A stretch of 64,000 nucleotides of DNA from assembly GCA_965247705.1 (NCBI GenBank), contig CBDFHV010000031.1, positions 1 through 64,000 of the forward strand, given 5' to 3'. The DNA is from CBDFHV01 sp965247705 (GTDB lineage Bacteria > Pseudomonadota > Alphaproteobacteria > Rhodospirillales > CAMCUA01). The notes under the pieces were generated by a model that saw only the letters and a list, made by a program, of their open reading frames with translations, ran no database searches and was not told where the DNA came from. This document shows positions 25,922 through 33,270 of the stretch, one piece after another (the first letter of the stretch is position 1; every line of letters starts with the position of its first letter). Position numbers and translations under genes: made by a program.

Positions 25922-26550
25922 GGTGGCGCGCCCAGCGCGTTTACCGCCGCCGCCGCCATGGCGCTGCCGCCCCGACGGCCGCGCAGGGTCAGGAACGGGA
26001 TACCGCCCCCGTCGGCGATCAACGCCGCCTTGGATTCGGCGGCGCCGACGAAGCCGACGGGAAAGGCCAGCACGACGGCCGGGGGCGGCCAGCCTTCCGC
26101 CAGGCCTTCCAGCAGCCGAAACAGGGCCGTGGGCGCGTTGCCGATGGCGACCACGGCATCGGCGAGCCGCGGCGGCCACAGATCCACGGCGGCGGCCGAA
26201 CGGGTGCCGGCGGACGCCCGGGCCGCATCCGCCACCCCTGGGGCGTCCAGTGTGCACAGGACCTCGTTGCCCCCGGGCAGCCGAGCCCGGGTGATCCCGG
26301 CCGCCACCATCGTCGAATCGACGATGATCGGCGCCCCCCGTTCCAGGGCCGACCGTCCGGCGCCAGAGGGGTCGCCGCCCCACGCCAGGTCGGCGGCGAT
26401 CTCCGGCTGGCCGCAGGCGTGGACCAGCCGCAGGGCCATGGGGTGGAGCGGTTCGGGGAGGTCGCTCAGATCGGTTTCGGCGCGCACCGCGGCGAAGGAG
26501 CGGCGATATATCTCCGCCGGGTCCCGCACGTAGTCGAACCGGAGCGGCAC
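25918..26550 (-). CDS. cobH: (Cobalt-)precorrin-8X methylmutase
   Basis: A 210-residue CobH/CbiC, which moves a methyl group from C11 to C12 to give (cobalt-)hydrogenobyrinate. Motifs include YVRDPAEIYRRSF at the N-terminus, the catalytic His in LVHACG, IIVDSTMVAAGI and the FPVGFVGAAESK loop. I chose the GTG at 26550, which has GAGG upstream and gives the usual family length. An ATG at 26604 would overlap the His-rich tail of cbiX by about 50 bp. Confidence 0.91.
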   Translation of the reverse strand: MPLRFDYVRDPAEIYRRSFAAVRAETDLSDLPEPLHPMALRLVHACGQPEIAADLAWGGDPSGAGRSALERGAPIIVDSTMVAAGITRARLPGGNEVLCTLDAPGVADAARASAGTRSAAAVDLWPPRLADAVVAIGNAPTALFRLLEGLAEGWPPPAVVLAFPVGFVGAAESKAALIADGGGIPFLTLRGRRGGSAMAAAAVNALGAPP

Positions 26551-26554
26551 GGGA

Positions 26555-27484
26555 TCACGCCTCGCCGTGCTTGTGCCCGTGTTCGTGGTGGTGGGCGTGG
26601 CCATGGCCGGTACCGATCCCCCGTACGTGGTGATGATGCCCCGCCTGGGGTGTGCCCACCGCGTCCTCGTAGCCGATGATCTGTTCCCGGTACTTGCAGA
26701 GCTGGCAGTTCATGGCGTTGTCGCCGGTCAGGGTCTCGGCCACCCGATCCACGAAGCAGTCGATGAGAAGATCGTGGTCATTGAGGTATCCGGCCTTGAG
26801 GATCTCCATGTCCGGGTTACCGGCGGCGGCCTCGTCGGCCCAGGTGTAGATGCGCCGCACCAGGATGCCGGTGAACAGGAAGTAGGGAAAGACGACGATG
26901 CGCGGGAAGCCCAGCTTGACGGCGCGGGCTAGTCCGGCGTTGACCAGGGGATAGGCGACGCCGCTGTAGCTCACCTCCGCCCAGCCGAAGCCCATGCCCT
27001 CCCACAGCATGCGGGCGACCTTGGAGACGTTGGAATTGGCGTCCGGATCACGGGTGCCGCGCCCGACCACCATCAGCAGCGCATTCTGGCGATCGACGGA
27101 GCCGGGGGCCGCCGCTTCGGCCGTCTCGATCCGCTCGGCGGACGCTTTCAACAAACGCGGATCGATGGCCAGATCCCGCGCCATGCGCACATCGATTGTC
27201 GGGTTGGCCGCGGCGAAGGCGTTCACTTCCGAGGGCACGTCGTTCTTCACGTGGCCGGCGGCGAACAGCATGCCGGGCAGGCAGATGATCTGCTTGGCGC
27301 CCCGTGCCTTCAGCTTTTCGAGACCGTCGCGAATGACCGGGGTGGCGAACTCCAGGAAGCCGCTTTCCACGTCATGGTCGGGCAGCCGGCCACGCAGGTG
27401 CCCGGCCAGGGTGTTGAATTCCCGGACGGCGGCGGGGTCGCGGCTGCCGTGGCCGCAGATCATCACGGCGTCGCGGTCTGTCAT
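26555..27484 (-). CDS. cbiX: Sirohydrochlorin cobaltochelatase, long CbiX with His-rich tail
   Basis: A 309-residue chelatase that inserts Co(II) into sirohydrochlorin, the committed step of the early-cobalt route. It has two chelatase half-domains: the first with CGHGSRDPA and a conserved His in FAAGHVKND, the second with VVGRGTRDPDANSN. The C-terminus holds MNCQLC (an MxCxxC motif) followed by a tail of about 28 residues with 14 His. Both features are known from long CbiX of Bacillus megaterium, where an Fe-S centre and metal storage were proposed. It is the first gene of the coupled minus-strand cob run. Confidence 0.92.
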   Translation of the reverse strand: MTDRDAVMICGHGSRDPAAVREFNTLAGHLRGRLPDHDVESGFLEFATPVIRDGLEKLKARGAKQIICLPGMLFAAGHVKNDVPSEVNAFAAANPTIDVRMARDLAIDPRLLKASAERIETAEAAAPGSVDRQNALLMVVGRGTRDPDANSNVSKVARMLWEGMGFGWAEVSYSGVAYPLVNAGLARAVKLGFPRIVVFPYFLFTGILVRRIYTWADEAAAGNPDMEILKAGYLNDHDLLIDCFVDRVAETLTGDNAMNCQLCKYREQIIGYEDAVGTPQAGHHHHVRGIGTGHGHAHHHEHGHKHGEA

Positions 27485-27641
27485 ACGCTTGGTCCTTGCC
27501 TTCGAGCGCGATGTCGAGCGAGTCCTCCGGAAACGGAGAACCCGGCCCCGCCCGGCTGGTCATGGCCTCCGGCCGGCGCGGGGGCGCGACTATAGGGCGC
27601 GATGGTGCGGCTGTCAGCAGGCGGCGGACCGCCGCCGAGGT

Positions 27642-28820
27642 TCAGGCCGTAGCGGTGGCCGCGGCGGCGGGAGCGGCGACGGGCCGGGTTCGCATGCCGG
27701 GCTTGGCGTTGGCCCGGGCTTCGAGAGTGGCCGCCTCTTCGGTCCGCCCCATGGCCCCCAACAGGGAGGCGTAGTTGCGAAGGCCGGTCACCAGGCTGGG
27801 GTGGCCGAGGGCGAACAGGCGTTCCTTGATGGCCACGGAGCGGTTGAACAGGGGCTCGGCGGATTCCAGGTTGCCCTGATTCATGTGCAGCAGCGCCAGG
27901 TTGTTGAGGTCGGTGGCGACGTCGGCATGCTGCGGCCCCAGGGCCGCCTCGTCGATTTGCAGCGCCCGCCGATAAAGCGGTTCGGCGGCCGCGTAATCCC
28001 CCTGCTCGTAATACATCAGCGCCAGGTTGTTGAGCGCCGTCGCCACGCTGGGGTGATCGACGCCGAGGGATTTTTCCAGGATCTTTCGGACCCGGTCGAA
28101 TGACGTCATGGCGGCGGCGTAGTCGCCGGCGCTGTAGGCAGCCGTGGCGTGCTTGTTGAGCAGATCCACAAGGCCTTCCTGGTGCCGCTCGGGCAGGGCC
28201 TCGATGCCCTGGCGATACCACCGGGCGGCGGCTTCGAAGTCGTCGAGGGCCACCTGCATGTCCCCGGCCAGTTCGCGGGTGGCGGCCGACACCGTGAAAC
28301 GGGTCCGCGCCTGGTCGCGGATCGCGCGGGCGCTCTCGTCATGTTTGGCCGCCAGCTTATCGAGTTCCGCCGCCGCGGCCTCGAAGTCGCCGGCCTCGAG
28401 GGCCTGGACGGCGTCTTCCGCCAGGGGCGCAAGGTCCGCATCGTCGGCCGACAGGGACGGCAGGGCTTGGCGAAACCCGTCAACTTGGGTGGCGAAGATG
28501 CGTACCCGCTCGTTGATCTCGTCCTCGGGCACACCGTCGCGGGTTTGCAGCATGCGGCGATAGACGGCGGTGGGAGAGCGCGGCGCATCCTGATCCACCT
28601 TGGCCACCGCCACCGGCGCTGGCGTGACGGCGGGGTCGGCTCGCGCCGGGGCCGCCCGCGACGCGGCGCGCCGGCGGTCCGGCCTGCCCATCCGGTATCC
28701 GATCAGGACACCCAGCAACAGGACAACGCCGAGGATGATACCTGAGCGCGTGGTCTCGTCGGCCCAGGCCTGCATGGCGATGGCGAGGACCTCCGCCCAC
28801 AGAGTCTGCAGTTGCTCCAT
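27642..28820 (-). CDS. Membrane-anchored TPR protein
   Basis: A 392-residue protein with one transmembrane segment near residues 26-42 and an Ala/Arg/Pro-rich linker. A helical region (about 85-200) comes next, then five TPRs of the kinesin-light-chain type (about 205-375; LNNLALMYYEQGDYAAAEPLYRR-like repeats). It is probably a periplasmic or cytoplasmic interaction scaffold. It lies between cbiX and cobD, divergent from cobD, without an obvious link to cobalamin. It is related in repeat type to the protein at 6129-6965. Confidence 0.8.
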   Translation of the reverse strand: MEQLQTLWAEVLAIAMQAWADETTRSGIILGVVLLLGVLIGYRMGRPDRRRAASRAAPARADPAVTPAPVAVAKVDQDAPRSPTAVYRRMLQTRDGVPEDEINERVRIFATQVDGFRQALPSLSADDADLAPLAEDAVQALEAGDFEAAAAELDKLAAKHDESARAIRDQARTRFTVSAATRELAGDMQVALDDFEAAARWYRQGIEALPERHQEGLVDLLNKHATAAYSAGDYAAAMTSFDRVRKILEKSLGVDHPSVATALNNLALMYYEQGDYAAAEPLYRRALQIDEAALGPQHADVATDLNNLALLHMNQGNLESAEPLFNRSVAIKERLFALGHPSLVTGLRNYASLLGAMGRTEEAATLEARANAKPGMRTRPVAAPAAAATATA

Positions 28821-28939
28821 TACGCCCCATATATCCCCTTTTGTTTGATGCTATACGACGAACGCCATGGGAATGCACGGGTTTTCCCGTTCGAGCGAAT
28901 GCGTTGACCGGCGGATGCGGGCGCCCCAAACTGCCCCTC

Positions 28940-29950
28940 ATGTTCCTTCTCGGCCTCGCTGGCGAGGGCCGCGGTTTCGATCCCCTGGCCCTGTTGCTGG
29001 TCGCCCTGGCGTTGGACGCCGTGGTCGGAGAGATGACCATCGTTTTCCGCCGCGTGCCCCATCCGGTGACCCTGATGGGACGGGCTATCGAGGTGATGGA
29101 GCGCAAGCTCAATCGGCCCCATCGCAGCGCCACGGACCGCGCCATGCGCGGCGCCCTGGTCGTGGTGGTGGTTGCCGGGGGCTGTTTCGCCCTCGGCTGG
29201 TCGGTCGCCTGGGCCGGACACCGCCATTGGGCGGGCCAGGCGGTCGAGTTGATCCTGGTGGTTCTGCTGGTGGCCCAGCGCAGCCTGTTCGATCACGTGC
29301 GAGACGTGGGGCGGGCGCTGCGCGATTTGGGCCTGGCGGCGGGCCGGACGGCGGTGGCGCGTATCGTCGGCCGCGACCCGCAGCGTCTGGACGAATACGG
29401 CGTGGCCCGGGCGGCCATCGAATCCTGCGCCGAGAACTTCTCCGACGGCGTCGTGGCGCCGGTGTTCTGGTACCTTTTGTTCGGCCTGCCGGGCCTGATG
29501 GCCTACAAGGCGGTGAACACCCTTGACAGCATGATCGGCCACACCTCCGACCGCTTTCGCGCCTTTGGTTTCACCGCCGCGCGGCTGGACGACGTGCTCA
29601 ACCTGATTCCGGCGCGCCTGAGCGGCCTGTATCTGGCGATGGCCGCCCTTTTCGTCCCCGGCAGCCACCCGGTCGCGGCGCTCGGCACCATGTTGCGGGA
29701 CGCCCGCAAGCACCGCTCGCCCAACGCCGGCTGGCCGGAGGCCGCCATGGCCGGGGCCATTGGCCTGTCCCTGGCCGGGCCGCGCCACTACGCCGAGGAT
29801 TCGGTGCGCGATCCGTGGATCGGCGACGGCCGGGCCCAGGCCACGCCGCTGGACATCCGGCGCTGCCTTTACGTGTTCGTCGTTGCCTGCCTGATCAACG
29901 CGCTGACCGTGGCCGCGGTGCTGCTGATCCGGCTCCGCGCGTCGGGGTAG
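28940..29950 (+). CDS. cobD: Adenosylcobinamide-phosphate synthase
   Basis: A 336-residue CobD/CbiB membrane enzyme that joins the aminopropanol arm to adenosylcobyric acid. Several hydrophobic helices and the signatures ESCAENFSDGVVAP and YKAVNTLDSMIGH identify it. The ATG at 28940 lacks a strong ribosome-binding site. The open frame continues upstream to 28841 (TTG), so the start is less certain than the identity. It lies on the strand opposite cobQ and cobO and is followed by a repeat-rich spacer. Confidence 0.9.
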   Translation: MFLLGLAGEGRGFDPLALLLVALALDAVVGEMTIVFRRVPHPVTLMGRAIEVMERKLNRPHRSATDRAMRGALVVVVVAGGCFALGWSVAWAGHRHWAGQAVELILVVLLVAQRSLFDHVRDVGRALRDLGLAAGRTAVARIVGRDPQRLDEYGVARAAIESCAENFSDGVVAPVFWYLLFGLPGLMAYKAVNTLDSMIGHTSDRFRAFGFTAARLDDVLNLIPARLSGLYLAMAALFVPGSHPVAALGTMLRDARKHRSPNAGWPEAAMAGAIGLSLAGPRHYAEDSVRDPWIGDGRAQATPLDIRRCLYVFVVACLINALTVAAVLLIRLRASG

Positions 29951-29977
29951 TCATCGACGCCATCCCCCCCCGTTGTC

Positions 29978-30062
29978 ATTACCGGGCTCGTCCCGGTAAT
30001 CCATGGAACAGGGCGGATTCCGGTGGTGCGGAGGAATGGGTACGCGGAACGAGTCCGCGTAC
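29978..30062. repeat. Pair of REP-like hairpins
   Basis: Two hairpins of identical architecture lie 39 bp apart: ATTACCGGG-CTCGT-CCCGGTAAT (29978-30000) and GTACGCGGA-ACGAG-TCCGCGTAC (30040-30062). Each has a perfect 9-bp stem and a 5-nt loop, and the loops are reverse complements (CTCGT/ACGAG), so the two units face each other. Extragenic palindromes with this loop are widespread in alphaproteobacterial genomes. The surrounding spacer 29951-30372 contains no gene. Confidence 0.75.
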
Positions 30063-30206
30063 GACAGGTGGGGAGGCGTTTGCCGCAAGCGTGTCCCGAT
30101 CCGCATGCGTTTCCTGAAACCATGGGACCTTGGCGGATTCAGCGCACCCATCTTGCTCCAAGCCGGACGGCATTGGTTTGGTTGCCGCCAACGGCTGCGC
30201 TGTGTT

Positions 30207-30349
30207 CTCTGTGCCTCTGTGCCTCTGTGCCTCTGTGCCTCTGTGCCTCTGTGCCTCTGTGCCTCTGTGCCTCTGTGCCTCTGTGCCTCTGTGCCTCTGT
30301 GCCTCTGTGCCTCTGTGCCTCTGTGCCTCTGTGCCTCTGTGCCTCTGTG
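30207..30349. repeat. Octanucleotide tandem array (about 18 units)
   Basis: The unit CTCTGTGC is repeated without visible interruption for 143 bp. Because 8 is not a multiple of 3, all three frames stay open and give spurious repetitive peptides. The array starts about 257 bp after cobD and ends 24 bp before the stop codon of cobQ, so it forms the 3' flank of both convergent genes. Copy number is probably unstable by slipped-strand replication and may also be mis-assembled. Confidence 0.92.
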
Positions 30350-30372
30350 GTTTCCTGTTAATGCCCGTTGGT

Positions 30373-31869
30373 TTACGAGCTCGGCGCCTTGGCGGCGTTG
30401 AGCAGGGCGTCCACGTCCAGGTGCGCCACCAGGTGGTCCGCCAGGGCGTTCAGGGTATCCTCGAGCAGGACGTCGTAGGCCGGTCCGGCGGCGCGTCCGG
30501 GGTACAGGCGGTCCAGGAAGGCGCGGCGGAACCCGTCGGCGGCAAAGAGGCCATGCAGGTAGGTGCCACGCACCCGACCGTCCGACGACACGGCGCCGTC
30601 CTTGCGCCCATCGGCAAGCTGAACCCACGACCGGGCCAGGCCGGGGCCGGTGGTTTCTCCCATGTGCATCTCGTAGCCGCGGATCGTCTGGCCGGACTCC
30701 GCTTCCTTGCCTTCGACCGGGCGCAAGGTCTTGTCGCCCCCCAGCACCGTATCGATGTCCAGCAGACCCAGGCCCGGCGCCTCGCCCGCCGGCCCCTCGG
30801 CGCCGCCGGGATCGGCGACGGAACGGCCGAGCATCTGATAGCCGCCGCACAGGCCCACCACCAGGCCGCCGCGCCGGTGATGGGCCAGAATGTCCACATC
30901 CCAGCCCTGTTCCCGCAGGTAGGCAAGGTCGGAAAGGGTGGCCTTGGTACCCGGCAGCAGGACCATATCCGTTTCCGCCGGCAGGGCCTCTCCGGGTTGG
31001 AGGATGCGGACCCGCACGTCCGCTTCGGCGGCCAAGGGGTCCAGGTCGTCGAAGTTGGCGATCCGGGCAAGGCGTGGCACGGCGATGCGGATGGCCGTTT
31101 TCCCGGTGGTGACCAGGGGCGCGGATTCGAGGGCCATGGCGTCTTCCTGGGGAAGGCGCCGCGCCGCTTCCAGGAACGGCAGGACGCCGAAGCATCGCCA
31201 TCCGGTGCGCCCGCCGATTTCCATGATGGCGGGATCGAACAGGGAAGGATCGCCCCGGAACTTGTTCACCACGTAGCCCGCGACCATATCCCGTTCCGCC
31301 GGTTCCAGCAGGGCGTGGGTACCCACCAGGCTGGCCAGCACGCCGCCCCGTTCGATGTCGGCGACCAGCACCACCGGCACCCGGGCGGTCAGCGCAAAGC
31401 CCATGTTGGCGATGTCGCCCTCACGCAGGTTGGTCTCGGCCGGACTGCCGGCGCCTTCCACCAGGACCAGGTCCGCTTCGCCCCGCAGCCGCGCGAAGCT
31501 CTCCAGCACGGGGGGCATCAGGCTGGGCTTCATGCGGTGATAGGCCCGGGCGTCCGCATTGGCCGTCACCCGCCCCTGGACCACCACCTGGGCGCCAACC
31601 TCGGCGGTGGGTTTGAGCAGCACCGGGTTCATATGAACCGACGGCGCGACGCCGCAGGCCCGTGCCTGCAAGGCCTGGGCGCGGCCGATCTCGCCCCCGT
31701 CGGCGGTGACGGCGGCATTGTTGGACATGTTCTGCGGCTTGAAGGGGCGCACGCGGATGCCGCGCCGCGTAAGGGCCCGGCACAATCCGGTCACCAATAG
31801 GGACTTGCCCACGTCCGAACCCGTGCCCTGAACCATCAGGGCGCGGGCGGGAGGGTCAGAAGCTGGCAA
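30373..31869 (-). CDS. cobQ: Cobyric acid synthase
   Basis: A 498-residue glutamine-dependent enzyme that amidates the b, d, e and g side chains of adenosylcobyrinate a,c-diamide. The N-terminal ATPase-like domain shows MVQGTGSDVGKS and FKPQNMSNNA. The C-terminal amidotransferase domain has its Cys in LCGGYQMLG and His in GTYLHGLF. The TTG at 31869 overlaps the 3' end of the SYLF gene by about 14 bp. An ATG at 31836 would drop 11 residues and is an alternative. Confidence 0.92.
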   Translation of the reverse strand: MPASDPPARALMVQGTGSDVGKSLLVTGLCRALTRRGIRVRPFKPQNMSNNAAVTADGGEIGRAQALQARACGVAPSVHMNPVLLKPTAEVGAQVVVQGRVTANADARAYHRMKPSLMPPVLESFARLRGEADLVLVEGAGSPAETNLREGDIANMGFALTARVPVVLVADIERGGVLASLVGTHALLEPAERDMVAGYVVNKFRGDPSLFDPAIMEIGGRTGWRCFGVLPFLEAARRLPQEDAMALESAPLVTTGKTAIRIAVPRLARIANFDDLDPLAAEADVRVRILQPGEALPAETDMVLLPGTKATLSDLAYLREQGWDVDILAHHRRGGLVVGLCGGYQMLGRSVADPGGAEGPAGEAPGLGLLDIDTVLGGDKTLRPVEGKEAESGQTIRGYEMHMGETTGPGLARSWVQLADGRKDGAVSSDGRVRGTYLHGLFAADGFRRAFLDRLYPGRAAGPAYDVLLEDTLNALADHLVAHLDVDALLNAAKAPSS

Positions 31870-32542
31870 GGAGGCTGCGCAGGCCGTCGGCGGCGGGGTT
31901 GCTGGCGGTGCGCTCGATGACGATCTGGCGGGGCGTCAGGACTCCGTTGTAGTAGGCTTCGTTGAGGTCGTTGCGGCGGATAAGGGCGGCGCCCTCGACG
32001 CTGATGCCGCCGAAGAGGCCGACCACCGCATTGGCGTACACCACCACGTCGGCGCCCAGGTTGGCGGTGGTCGAGCCTTCGAGACCGGCACCGATGACGC
32101 CCACGGTAATCCCCGCGTCGGCGCCAAACTTGCCCTGGTGCTCGAGGATCGCCTCGACCGCGCCCTCGCTGCGCAGGACCATGACCATCTCGACGTCCTG
32201 CAGGCCCACCTGCAGGCCGAAGCTGGCCGCGCCCAGGGTATAAAAAGCGGGATGGCTCCACTCGCCGCCGCCCCGGGTCAACAGGACGCCGTTGCCGCCC
32301 TCGGCGCCACCGAAGAATCCCGCCTTGATCACGGTCGGCAGGATGACGACGCCCCTGGCTTCGGCCATCAGCTCGCCGAAGCGCATGCGCTCGAAGTCCG
32401 GATTGTCCTTGAACCGCGACAGGGTGCCCTCGGCCTTTTCCACCACTTCGCGGCTGACCTCCGATGGGAAGCGGCCGAGCCCGACGCAACCGGCCAGCAC
32501 CACGGCGCAGACGAACAGGATCGGAATGGGCAAGCGGGGCAT
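31856..32542 (-). CDS. SYLF-domain lipoprotein
   Basis: A 228-residue protein with a lipoprotein signal peptide (hydrophobic 5-17, lipobox LAGC) and a SYLF (YSC84-like, Ysc84/DUF500) domain over most of the rest. Features include GVVILPTVIKAGFFGG, FYTLGAASFGLQVG and a C-terminal YYNGVLTPRQIV. SYLF domains bind lipids. The likely location is an envelope membrane facing the periplasm. GAGGAG precedes the ATG at 32542. It sits between cobO and cobQ and probably shares their transcript, with no known link to cobalamin. Confidence 0.85.
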   Translation of the reverse strand: MPRLPIPILFVCAVVLAGCVGLGRFPSEVSREVVEKAEGTLSRFKDNPDFERMRFGELMAEARGVVILPTVIKAGFFGGAEGGNGVLLTRGGGEWSHPAFYTLGAASFGLQVGLQDVEMVMVLRSEGAVEAILEHQGKFGADAGITVGVIGAGLEGSTTANLGADVVVYANAVVGLFGGISVEGAALIRRNDLNEAYYNGVLTPRQIVIERTASNPAADGLRSLLASF

Positions 32543-32625
32543 GGCGCGACTCCTCAACCGATGACACCGCCCCCACGGTGCCCGGGCGGCCCTTAACAAA
32601 GCTTGAAGGGTCAATCCCACGGCGC

Positions 32626-33258
32626 TTAGAACTCGACGCCCTGCTGGGCTTTCACGCCGGAGCGGAAGGGATGCTTGACCATGGTCATGTCGGTGACCAG
32701 GTCGGCGATCTCGATCAATTCGTCCTTGGCGTTGCGGCCGGTGACGACAACGTGCAGGTCCCTTGGCTTGGCCTTCAGCGTCGCCACCACCTCGTCCAAG
32801 GGCAGATAACCGTAGCGCAGCACGATGTTGAGTTCGTCCAGAACCACCATGCGGTAGGCGGGGTCGGCGATCATGGCCCGTGCCGACTCCCAGGCGGCGC
32901 GGGCAGCGGCGATGTCCCGCTGGCGGTCCTGGGTGTCCCAGGTGAACCCCTCGCCCATGGCCTTGATGGTGACCAGGTCGGGGAAGCGGGCGAGCACCGT
33001 GCGTTCCCCGGTCTCCCACACGCCCTTGACGAACTGGACGATACCAACCCGCATGCCGTGGCCAATGCAGCGCAGGGCCAGGCCCATGGCGGCCGTGCTC
33101 TTGCCCTTGCCCTTGCCCGTGTGGACGATGATCAGGCCCCGCTCTTCGGTCTTGGTAGCGAGGATCTTGTCCCGGGCGGCCTTTTTCTTGGCCATCTTTT
33201 TCCTATGTCGGAGATCCAGTTCGGTTTCGTCCATGTGATCGTCCATGGCATCGCTCAT
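32626..33258 (-). CDS. cobO: Cob(I)yrinic acid a,c-diamide adenosyltransferase
   Basis: A 210-residue CobA/CobO-type corrinoid adenosyltransferase. The P-loop is HTGKGKGKST near residue 47, and DELNIVLRYGY and VTGRNAKDELIEIADLVT are family signatures. It attaches the upper adenosyl ligand to the cobalt. It is the upstream gene of the short minus-strand cobO-SYLF-cobQ group. The asparagine-synthase-like gene ends 12 bp before its start. Confidence 0.93.
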   Translation of the reverse strand: MSDAMDDHMDETELDLRHRKKMAKKKAARDKILATKTEERGLIIVHTGKGKGKSTAAMGLALRCIGHGMRVGIVQFVKGVWETGERTVLARFPDLVTIKAMGEGFTWDTQDRQRDIAAARAAWESARAMIADPAYRMVVLDELNIVLRYGYLPLDEVVATLKAKPRDLHVVVTGRNAKDELIEIADLVTDMTMVKHPFRSGVKAQQGVEF

Positions 33259-33270
33259 GGGATGGTTCCC

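Noticed and set aside
27485..27641. Cobalamin riboswitch upstream of cbiX (also looked for before cbiD, cobD and cobQ)
   Set aside because: No B12-box-like core or typical leader folding elements were seen in any of these spacers, although reading by eye could miss a diverged one.
30207..30349. CRISPR array
   Set aside because: Repeats are 8 bp and contiguous with no spacers; no cas genes are present. The 16-bp repeats at 48408 also lack spacers.
29999..30372. Open frames encoding repeated CASVPL- or HRGTEAQR-like peptides
   Set aside because: They are products of the 8-bp tandem array, which keeps all frames open; there are no initiation signals or domains.
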